64,000 nucleotides of DNA. It comes from Aliiroseovarius lamellibrachiae (GTDB lineage: Bacteria; Pseudomonadota; Alphaproteobacteria; Rhodobacterales; Rhodobacteraceae). The stretch spans positions 1 through 64,000 of the forward strand of contig NZ_JAHEVJ010000009.1 of assembly GCF_018599245.1 (NCBI RefSeq), read 5' to 3'. The notes below the pieces were generated by a model. That model saw only the letters and a list, made by a program, of their open reading frames with translations. It was not told the origin of the DNA and searched no databases. Below are positions 57,410 to 64,000 of the stretch, piece after piece. The position numbers and the translations under genes were made by a program. Position 1 is the first letter of the stretch; every line of letters begins with the position of its first letter.

Positions 57410-58198
57410 TTAGTCATCACTGGGTTGTCCCGTCAGCAACGAAAGAAGTTCGCGGTGCAGTTCGGGGGTGGCCGCCGAAATCACCCGACCAGCCGACTGC
57501 AGGGTCAACGCGCAGCCATTCCAATCGGTTGCAATCCCTCCTGCGGCTTCGACCACTGCCGAAACAGCCAAATAGTCGTAGGGCTGCAAATCATAATCAA
57601 CCACGGCGTCCACATGCCCCGCCGCCAACAGCGCATGCGGATAGCAATCATATGCGAACCGAAGGGTCTGTCCAGATTTTGTCAGTTGATCAAAGAGTTG
57701 AGGGTGGTCGCGATAGATTTTTTCGCCCTCATTCACAAACAAAACCGCCTGTTTCAATTGGGTTGTTTTAGACACGGTGATCGGCTGGCCCTGCAAGGTC
57801 GCCCCCTGCCCTTTGACGCCAATAAAGACCTCGTCCAGAGCAGGCATGCCAATCACACCAATTTGCGGAACCCCATCCACCAGATATGCAAGTAAAAACC
57901 CAAACAGCGGGTGCCCGGACAGGAAAGATCGCGTCCCGTCAATCGGATCGATGACCCACATATTTGCACAATCCGCCCCTTCGATCCCATGCTCTTCGCC
58001 AAATATTCCATGGTCGGGGAAATGCTGTTTCAGATAGGCGCGCACCGTTTCTTCGACCTGTTTGTCCGCATGGGTGACCGGGCTTTCATCCTCTTTGAAC
58101 TCAATCGCCAACTGGCCGCGGAAAAACCCGCGCGCCGTCGTCGCGGCAAGTTCAGCAATCTGTGCGGCATGTGCCGCATAATCAGTGAGTTTCAGCAT
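57410..58198 (-). CDS. Inositol monophosphatase family protein, HisN-like histidinol phosphatase
   Basis: 262-residue lithium-sensitive-type phosphatase. The metal sites are clear: GEEHG (Glu68-Glu69) and DPIDGTRSF (Asp84 to Thr89), with the C-terminal YDYLAVSAVVEAAGG. The sequence pattern fits HisN-type histidinol-phosphatase; an inositol-1-phosphatase or other sugar phosphatase is the alternative. The start at 58198 gives the family N-terminus. No other histidine biosynthesis gene lies nearby. Confidence 0.85.
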   Translation of the reverse strand: MLKLTDYAAHAAQIAELAATTARGFFRGQLAIEFKEDESPVTHADKQVEETVRAYLKQHFPDHGIFGEEHGIEGADCANMWVIDPIDGTRSFLSGHPLFGFLLAYLVDGVPQIGVIGMPALDEVFIGVKGQGATLQGQPITVSKTTQLKQAVLFVNEGEKIYRDHPQLFDQLTKSGQTLRFAYDCYPHALLAAGHVDAVVDYDLQPYDYLAVSAVVEAAGGIATDWNGCALTLQSAGRVISAATPELHRELLSLLTGQPSDD

Positions 58199-58277
58199 CA
58201 ACACGCCCCCGAAGCGCAGCCGCTTAGCACCCGGCGCTTTGTCAACGACCAACATATGCACATCAGACGACAAGATG

Positions 58278-58481
58278 CTATTCAATGTTGGTTTCCTGAC
58301 GCAGAAGTTCCACATAAACCCACAATCCGTCAAGGCTTAGCGCATATTTATCAACGTTTATGCCGCCAAATGCCCGCAGAGTAACGTAAAACCCCTTAAC
58401 TTCGGGAAAACCCAGCATTTCCGCACCGCATTTCGCGCAGGCCCGCAAAAAACGATCATCCCCCGCCATCGTTCGGGTCAA
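58278..58481 (-). CDS. Small CxxC-containing hypothetical protein
   Basis: Frame of up to 67 codons with codon use like the neighbouring genes. It contains a CAKCG pair that could bind zinc or form a disulfide, then a hydrophobic/charged C-terminal half ending ...YVELLRQETNIE. The start is uncertain: TTG at 58481 or ATG at 58469, neither with a good ribosome binding site. It lies between the HisN-like and IclR genes in the same direction. I do not recognise the family. Confidence 0.35.
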   Translation of the reverse strand: MTRTMAGDDRFLRACAKCGAEMLGFPEVKGFYVTLRAFGGINVDKYALSLDGLWVYVELLRQETNIE

Positions 58482-58549
58482 ACAAGGGCGCGGCGGACAG
58501 CAGCGTTGGAAGTCAATTGGACCTGTCTTCCATTGAATATTTCGGAAAG

Positions 58550-59347
58550 CTATTGAAGTTTATTGAGGTCAGCCAGCTTTATGGCTGCTTCTTTCAGTGG
58601 ATCAACAAACTCGATAATCTGCTCAAGCGAACACCTCATAACCGGTGCGTGGGTCGACAGTGTGGCCAATAATCGGCCCTGTGGATCCAGTATTGGCACC
58701 CCAACGGCCACCATTCCGATCATGAACTCTTCGTCATCTATCGAATATCCACGTTCACGCGTTTTATCCAGCTCGTCACGGAGCTTTTCTGGCGATGTGA
58801 TCGTGTGTTCGGTATGCCGCTCAAGAGGTTTCGCGGAAAGAACGCCAATCAAGGTCGTTGAGCGCAGAGAGGAAAGGTACAATTTGCCGCTCGCGGTGCA
58901 GTGGAACGGAACTTGCGTTCCTCTGGGCAATTGGATCCTCAGGGGCCATTGGGTTTCGACCCTATCAAGATAGGTCATCCCCTCCCGATCGGGGGTTGCC
59001 AGATTGCAGGTTTCTCCGATTTTCTCGGCGACCCCCTTCATGATAGCAAGACGCGCGGTCCGTATACGCTCTGATGACATGGTGTTAACCGCAAGAGACC
59101 TGAGGCGGTCTCCCGGGCCATATGCCCTTCCATCTAGGTCACGCTGTAAAAAACCTTCGGCTTCCGCAGTTTGCAGAAGCCGATGGATCGTCGGTTTGGG
59201 TAACCCCATCGATTCGATCAGGTCGGTGGGTTTGACTGCCACGCCGAGGCGCACAACTTCTTCAAGTATCATCAAAAGCCGAAGGTTGGTCGGGATCTGA
59301 GTGTCTTTTGAGTTCGTTGTGTCGTCGGACATGGCATCTCGTGTCAT
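58550..59347 (-). CDS. IclR-family transcriptional regulator
   Basis: 265-residue regulator with an N-terminal winged helix (LIESMGLPKPTIHRLLQTAEAEGFLQRD) and the IclR effector domain, including TCNLATPDREGMTYLDRV and FHCTASGKLYLS. The start at 59347 overlaps the stop of the TRAP large-permease gene (ATGA), so it is the fourth gene of the TRAP operon and probably a local regulator of it and of the divergent GMC oxidoreductase gene. Confidence 0.9.
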   Translation of the reverse strand: MTRDAMSDDTTNSKDTQIPTNLRLLMILEEVVRLGVAVKPTDLIESMGLPKPTIHRLLQTAEAEGFLQRDLDGRAYGPGDRLRSLAVNTMSSERIRTARLAIMKGVAEKIGETCNLATPDREGMTYLDRVETQWPLRIQLPRGTQVPFHCTASGKLYLSSLRSTTLIGVLSAKPLERHTEHTITSPEKLRDELDKTRERGYSIDDEEFMIGMVAVGVPILDPQGRLLATLSTHAPVMRCSLEQIIEFVDPLKEAAIKLADLNKLQ

Positions 59348-60702
59348 CTGTTAGGCAATAGGATCAGCGCCAATTCTGGTACAAGAGATACGAGGATCCA
59401 CACACCAATTAGCGCTAGAAGATAAGGCACTGTATAGCGAAGCAGTCGGAAATAGGGAACACCTGTCACGCCGGACGCCACATACAAGTTCAACCCGTAT
59501 GGTGGCGTGATAAATCCGATTGATGCACCAACAAGGAAGATGACAGAAAAGTGGATCGGATCAATGCCAACTGATACCGCGATTGGCGCAAGGATCGGCG
59601 CAAGGATGATTGTGACAGGCAGGCTTTCCAGCACCATCCCAGAGAAGAACACGATGACCATTGATGTGAACAACACCGCATAATAGCCGCCCATTCCGGT
59701 TACAAAATCGCCAATGGTTTGTTGCGCACCCAACAGTGACAGGATTTGCTGCATGACCACGGAAACTGCGATCAAAGGAGCAAGAATGCCGCTGATCTGC
59801 GCAGACCGCACCACAATCGACGGAATTTGCGGGATCGTGAACCCTTCAACAACCAGCATCTCGAGATAGGATTTTTCTTCCCAAGTCTTATCCGCACCTC
59901 CGCCGATCAGCTTTGTCAGCAGCCAAGAGCCGACACCCGCAATGATACAAAAGCCAACGGTTACACCCGCCGCTTCGGTCGGAGAAAATTTGCCCGTATA
60001 GATGCCCCACAGAACCAGACCGATGGCAAAGAAACCAAGCCAGGCCCCAAAGGCGGTTTTCAAAACTCGGTTCAGTTGCAACGGGATCAGGTAGCCCCAG
60101 CCGTTGATGCGGCAGATAATCCAACATGCCAGCTGCATGCCAACAACCATAAGTGTACCGGGCAGGATGCCAGCCACAAACAGGTCGGAAATTGGCAGGT
60201 TCATCAAGAACCCATAGACAATAAAGATAATCGACGGAGGAATGATAATTCCAACAGTCCCGCCAGCCGCAGCGGTGGCCGCAGAGAACCGTTCGTCATA
60301 ACCACCTTTGACCATTTCCGGGTGGAGCATTGAGCCGATTGTCGCTGTTGTTGCTGAGTTTGACCCGGAAATCGCAGCAAAAAGTCCGCATGCACCAAGG
60401 GCCGCCATCGCGAGGCCTCCGCGTAGCCATCCTAAACAGGAATAGGCAAAGTCAGACAGCCTTCGGGCAATGCCGGATTGGTTGATCAAGTCGCCGGTTA
60501 GAATAAACAATGGCATCGCAAGCAGCGCAAAGCCCTTGTTAAACACATTGAGCAATTCTGCCCCCATGTTGTCGAGCGTCAGGCCAAGTACAAACGAGCA
60601 GCCAATCACCCAATAGGCAATGACCAGCAAAACGGGCACACCCAACATGAACAGGCAGGTCACCCCAAGGGATATCAGTGTTACAAGTGTTCCGTCGGTC
60701 AT
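59344..60702 (-). CDS. TRAP transporter large permease, DctM type
   Basis: 452-residue integral membrane protein, the main channel of a TRAP importer, with about twelve hydrophobic segments. Conserved regions include NKGFALLAMPLFILTGDLI, SGSNSATTATIGSMLHPEM and the C-terminal FLVGASIGFITPPYGLNLYVASG. The ATG at 60702 overlaps the TGA of the upstream small-permease gene (ATGA); a GTG immediately before is less likely. Confidence 0.93.
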   Translation of the reverse strand: MTDGTLVTLISLGVTCLFMLGVPVLLVIAYWVIGCSFVLGLTLDNMGAELLNVFNKGFALLAMPLFILTGDLINQSGIARRLSDFAYSCLGWLRGGLAMAALGACGLFAAISGSNSATTATIGSMLHPEMVKGGYDERFSAATAAAGGTVGIIIPPSIIFIVYGFLMNLPISDLFVAGILPGTLMVVGMQLACWIICRINGWGYLIPLQLNRVLKTAFGAWLGFFAIGLVLWGIYTGKFSPTEAAGVTVGFCIIAGVGSWLLTKLIGGGADKTWEEKSYLEMLVVEGFTIPQIPSIVVRSAQISGILAPLIAVSVVMQQILSLLGAQQTIGDFVTGMGGYYAVLFTSMVIVFFSGMVLESLPVTIILAPILAPIAVSVGIDPIHFSVIFLVGASIGFITPPYGLNLYVASGVTGVPYFRLLRYTVPYLLALIGVWILVSLVPELALILLPNR

Positions 60703-61370
60703 CACACGTCTCCTCCGATCACGGCTTGTTTGATCAACGGCGCACCGCTTTTATAGTTCCTGATGTCTTCGAAGAAGTTCTCAAAAACGCGTGCCGCCAT
60801 CAGAACAAAAGACATCGGAGCGGTGATCAGGAACCACCACTGCATCACATTGTCAGTTCCCAAAACGATCTGGAAATTCGACGCAGACAGTGCTGTCACC
60901 CGGGTTGTGGTCACCAAAACGATAACGGCAAAGATGAACCAAAGCACGGCATCCAGTGACAAGCAAAACATCTGGCCCGCGCGTGGCATGATGGTTCGGA
61001 ACTCTGCAAAACTAAGATGGGTCCGAAGGCGCACATTAAAGGCTGCCCCGAACCAGGCCATAATCATGAACAACAGCGGTGGAATGGTTGTGGACCAGGG
61101 TTGTTGATTGGAAAAAACAAACCGATCAATCACACCCCAGAAAATGATAAGCGCAATCGCAAGATAGCTGAACACCATGATGGTGCGTTCCAGATGGCGG
61201 TCAAGCCAAGGCACCTTCTTATAGATCCACATCACCAACAGCCCACTTAACGCTGTGGCCACGGTTCCGACCACCCAAGCTGCATTCGACTTCAGGGCAT
61301 TTCGGATTTCGAAACTGTCCAGTGATGTAAACGCGCTGAGTATGTCACCGATCTCTGACCAGATAACCAT
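60702..61370 (-). CDS. TRAP transporter small permease, DctQ type
   Basis: 222-residue membrane protein with four to five hydrophobic segments, larger than many DctQ proteins. The conserved FGAAFNVRLRTHLSF loop is present. GGGAGAAAG before the ATG at 61370 decides the start. It overlaps the large-permease gene by a 4-base ATGA and lies 97 bases after the binding-protein gene. Confidence 0.88.
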   Translation of the reverse strand: MVIWSEIGDILSAFTSLDSFEIRNALKSNAAWVVGTVATALSGLLVMWIYKKVPWLDRHLERTIMVFSYLAIALIIFWGVIDRFVFSNQQPWSTTIPPLLFMIMAWFGAAFNVRLRTHLSFAEFRTIMPRAGQMFCLSLDAVLWFIFAVIVLVTTTRVTALSASNFQIVLGTDNVMQWWFLITAPMSFVLMAARVFENFFEDIRNYKSGAPLIKQAVIGGDV

Positions 61371-61467
61371 ATCTTTCTCCCTGTCGTGCCTGCCATAATT
61401 GTTCAGGTCAGGCACAAATTGACAAGCCGGCACATAAACTGCGCCGGCTTCAATTGTTTGGCGTAGG

Positions 61468-62700
61468 TCAGCTTTTCCACCAGCGGCGGGGCTCTACGTT
61501 TTCTGGCTTCATGTCTTTGGGAACCTGACGTGCGATGTCATAGATTTCCTGATAGGTGTCGATGCCACCGGCCCAGCCGTTCAAACGGTCGCGCCATTTT
61601 TCCCACAATTGTGGTTGGAATTCAGGCGAACACATCTCTTCTGCCATCTTGATCTGATCGTCGGCAAGGAACGCATTGCGGACGTTGTTTTCAGCAAAGA
61701 CAGTGCCCGGCATCTGCGGATCAGAGTGACCAACCGTTTTAACAAGTGCGGCTTCGTTGGCGGCTTGAACGTGGGTTTGAGCCCAGTAAGACGATTCCAT
61801 AACCGCATCTTGCAGGTGGCCATCAAGGCTGTCGAAGACCGACGAATTCATCGAGGTATGCTCGGTTCCGCAGAAGAACTTCAGGTCAACTGACTGCGAT
61901 ACAACCGGCGACATGTTGGCATAAGCCACGGCAGACGCCCATGTTTCTGCGCCATCAATCAAGCCTTGCTTCAACCCGTCCAGCGTTTCTTCCCATGCAA
62001 CAGGAACCGGGTTCAAGTTCAGAGCCTGCATCGCGATCCGACCCAGTTGGGTGCCCGTCACGCGGTTTTTCGTGCCAAACAGCTGTTCCAGCTTGGTCAC
62101 CGTGGGTTTGTCTTCCCAACCCAGACCCAGTTGAATGCCGCGCAGCTCGCAATGGCTGAACAGGAATTTCAAACCGTGACGCTTTTCAAGCGGATCACGC
62201 AGGATGCGCTGTGATTCCGGGCTGTAAAGGAAGTGATACTGTGCCGCACGTCCCGGGAACATATACGCATAGTCCAGAACATTCAGATATGGTGCGCCAC
62301 CCGCCGAGTTTTGGGTCGAAGCGGCATAGATGTCGACGATGCCTTGTTGGGTTTTTTCAACACAGGATGTCTGACCACAAATCTGATTGTCGCCAATGAA
62401 TTCGATGCGGATCTCACCGTCTGTGCGGCTTTCCAGATCGCGTGCAAATTCCAAAGCGCCAGCGCGTTCAATCAAGAGGTTGCGCGCGTTAAAGCCCGAG
62501 GCCCCGAATTTCAGCGTGTGCTTTGCTGGCTTTGAGAAGCGTTTTTCATAGGTCGATTCTGCAGCGCTTGCGAGGTTTGCAAGGCTCATCGCCCCACCAA
62601 AACCGCCTGCCGCCAGAAGCGTCGAGCTCATGCCATATCGGCCTGCGACCCGAAATAAGTCGCGGCGTGTGATGCCACTTAAATTGTTAGATGTACTCAC
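61468..62700 (-). CDS. TRAP transporter substrate-binding protein, DctP type, Tat-exported
   Basis: 410-residue periplasmic receptor. The N-terminus carries a twin-arginine signal (TRRDLFRVAG, residues about 11-20) followed by a hydrophobic stretch with cleavage near LASAAES. The DctP fold is recognisable by the QICGQTSCVEKTQQGIVDI and EETLDGLKQGLIDGAE regions. The start is a GTG with a strong GGGAGGAAAG site upstream. A Tat-dependent binding protein is unusual but known among TRAP receptors. Ligand unknown. Confidence 0.9.
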   Translation of the reverse strand: MSTSNNLSGITRRDLFRVAGRYGMSSTLLAAGGFGGAMSLANLASAAESTYEKRFSKPAKHTLKFGASGFNARNLLIERAGALEFARDLESRTDGEIRIEFIGDNQICGQTSCVEKTQQGIVDIYAASTQNSAGGAPYLNVLDYAYMFPGRAAQYHFLYSPESQRILRDPLEKRHGLKFLFSHCELRGIQLGLGWEDKPTVTKLEQLFGTKNRVTGTQLGRIAMQALNLNPVPVAWEETLDGLKQGLIDGAETWASAVAYANMSPVVSQSVDLKFFCGTEHTSMNSSVFDSLDGHLQDAVMESSYWAQTHVQAANEAALVKTVGHSDPQMPGTVFAENNVRNAFLADDQIKMAEEMCSPEFQPQLWEKWRDRLNGWAGGIDTYQEIYDIARQVPKDMKPENVEPRRWWKS

Positions 62701-62725
62701 GTCTTTCCTCCCTTAGTGCAATTAT

Positions 62726-62742
62726 TGAGACTTGCGGTCTCA
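62726..62742. promoter_or_regulatory. Candidate IclR operator in the dctP-GMC divergent promoter
   Basis: TGAGAC, spacer TTGCG, GTCTCA: a perfect 6-5-6 inverted repeat, extending outward with one mismatch (ATTATTGAGAC / GTCTCATTAAT, 62721-62747). It lies 26 bases upstream of the dctP start and 75 bases from the GMC start. A second inverted repeat, AAGGGA-(9)-TCCCTT, spans 62771-62791. Control by the IclR gene in the same operon is inferred. Confidence 0.6.
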
Positions 62743-62816
62743 TTAATAGTACTTTAGTGAATGGTGACGCAAGGGAAATTTCAACTCCCTTAAAATGCAA
62801 CTGGGAGGAACCGTAT

Positions 62817-64000
62817 ATGTCGCCGAAAACAGCTGATTTTCTGATAGTTGGCGCAGGATCCGCAGGGTGCGTTCTGGCAAACAGATTAAGCGCAGACCCA
62901 GCGAATCGGGTGATTCTTCTGGAAGCTGGCGGGCGCGACATCAATCCCTGGATCCACGTACCGGTTGGATATTTCAAGACACTGCACAATCCCAACACAG
63001 ACTGGTGTTACAAGGCTGAACCCGACGAAGGGCTGAATGGTCGTTCACTGGATTGGCCCCGCGGAAAAACGCTTGGCGGGTCGAGTTCCATCAACGGTCT
63101 GCTTTATGTGCGCGGGCAAAAAGAAGACTATGATCGCTGGGCGCAGCGCGGCAACAAGGGCTGGGGATATGACGATGTCCTTCCCCTGTTCAAACGCTCT
63201 GAATCTTATGAAAAGGGCGAGGATGACTACCATGGTGGCGACGGCGGTCTATCGGTGTCTATGATCCGCGCGAAAACTGATATTTCCCAGGCGTTTATTG
63301 AGGCGGCGATGGAAATGGGTGTTCCGCGCAACTACGATTACAATGGCGAAGATCAGGAAGGTGTCAGCTATTTCCACCAAACTGCCCGCAAGGGTTTTCG
63401 GTGCTCAAGCGCCCGCGCCTTTCTTAACCCGGCCAAGAAGCGCCAAAATCTTGAAGTTATCACCCATGCCCACACGGAATCGCTGATATTTGACCCCAAA
63501 GAACCACGCCGCGTGATTGGTGTGCGGTATTCGAAAAAGGGCCAGACACATGAGGTATTCCTTAATCCCGGTGGTGAAGTCATCCTGTCGGCCGGCGCGA
63601 TTGGATCCCCTCAGCTCTTAGAGCTCTCCGGCATCGGTCGGGGGGATGTCCTGCAAAAAGCCGGTGTCGAGGTCAGGCATGAACTTCCCGGTGTGGGCGA
63701 GAACCTACAGGATCATTTGCAAATTCGTCTGATCTATGAGGTCAACGCACAAACGCTGAACGACGCCATAAACCGGTTCGTGCCGCGCATGGGCATTGGG
63801 CTTAACTATGTTCTGTTTCGCAAGGGACCGATGAGTTTGGGTGCCAGCCAAGTCTGTGTTTTTGCCAAATCTATGGAAGGGTTGGACACGCCCGACATTC
63901 AATTCCACTTCCAACCCCTTAGCGCCGATAAGCCAGGTATCGAGATGCATCCGTTTTCGGGAATTACCTCTTCGGTGTGTCAGTTGCGGCCTGAAAGCCG
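62817..64000 (+). CDS. GMC family FAD-dependent oxidoreductase (3' truncated by window edge)
   Basis: Choline-dehydrogenase-like flavoprotein; about 395 residues are visible and the frame is still open at the window end. The FAD-binding motif GAGSAGCVLANRL lies at residues 12-24, followed by the GMC signature WPRGKTLGGSSSINGLLYVRG and the second signature SAGAIGSPQLLELSGIG. The ATG at 62817 follows GGGAGGAA. It is divergent from the TRAP receptor gene, so it probably oxidises the alcohol or polyol that the TRAP system brings in; the substrate is unknown. Confidence 0.92.
   Translation, partial: MSPKTADFLIVGAGSAGCVLANRLSADPANRVILLEAGGRDINPWIHVPVGYFKTLHNPNTDWCYKAEPDEGLNGRSLDWPRGKTLGGSSSINGLLYVRGQKEDYDRWAQRGNKGWGYDDVLPLFKRSESYEKGEDDYHGGDGGLSVSMIRAKTDISQAFIEAAMEMGVPRNYDYNGEDQEGVSYFHQTARKGFRCSSARAFLNPAKKRQNLEVITHAHTESLIFDPKEPRRVIGVRYSKKGQTHEVFLNPGGEVILSAGAIGSPQLLELSGIGRGDVLQKAGVEVRHELPGVGENLQDHLQIRLIYEVNAQTLNDAINRFVPRMGIGLNYVLFRKGPMSLGASQVCVFAKSMEGLDTPDIQFHFQPLSADKPGIEMHPFSGITSSVCQLRPES

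Noticed and set aside
57229-57420. 63-codon - strand frame between the HisN-like and GS-like genes
   Set aside because: Starts inside the end of the HisN-like gene and has no motif; a short peptide cannot be excluded, but nothing positive supports it.

Overview
The window reads as a chromosomal segment from an alphaproteobacterium, most likely a Rhodobacterales (Roseobacter-group) heterotroph. This is inferred from gene content and protein style: a TamA/TamB pair, a PrkA-YeaH-SpoVR module, hut genes with HutF, class I PHA synthase, an IbpA-type inositol ABC transporter, and many tightly coupled operons with ATGA stop/start overlaps. I saw no phage, insertion sequence, CRISPR array, rRNA or tRNA. 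No taxonomic assignment could be computed.

Layout. 1-3770 (+): the end of a carbohydrate ABC importer operon (two permeases, a Gfo/Idh/MocA dehydrogenase, an ATPase). 3888-9472 (+): tamA and tamB. 9549-14372 (-): prkA, yeaH-like and spoVR-like. 14373-14933: gene-poor gap ending in a + strand terminator-like hairpin. 14934-27969: a myo-inositol catabolism and uptake locus. In it iolD-iolC-iolB-iolJ-iolG run leftward, two further dehydrogenases and an IolE/IolI-family protein run rightward, and a LacI-type repressor lies opposite a three-gene ABC importer. A perfect 18-20 bp palindrome occurs in both divergent promoters and marks the probable operator. 28033-30308: a phytanoyl-CoA dioxygenase-family gene opposite a second LacI-type regulator. 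30358-33565: katG and oxyR, divergent. 33581-37017 (-): a polar amino acid ABC importer. 37206-39378: a LysR regulator opposite a gene of uncertain function resembling M29/NicX metalloproteins. 39394-46881: hutC, hutF, and hutI-H-G-U (complete histidine-to-glutamate route via formylglutamate). 46920-48311: a MATE transporter. 48315-50265: a Rieske ferredoxin remnant, a carboxymuconolactone-decarboxylase-like protein and a Rieske oxygenase. 50561-53096: phaC and phaZ. 53193-57117 (-): glutamine-synthetase-like, aldehyde dehydrogenase and iron alcohol dehydrogenase, a likely gamma-glutamylation route for an amine or amino alcohol. 57410-58198 (-): a HisN-like phosphatase. 58550-62700 (-): TRAP transporter genes with an IclR regulator, opposite a GMC oxidoreductase that runs off the end of the window.

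The whole region looks like nutrient scavenging: most genes are importers paired with a catabolic route and a local regulator. The most testable new points are the shared operator that defines an inositol regulon, the inverted repeats in the TRAP/GMC promoter, the unassigned M29-like enzyme, the GS-ALDH-ADH pathway, the decayed ferredoxin gene and a possible small RNA before iolG.
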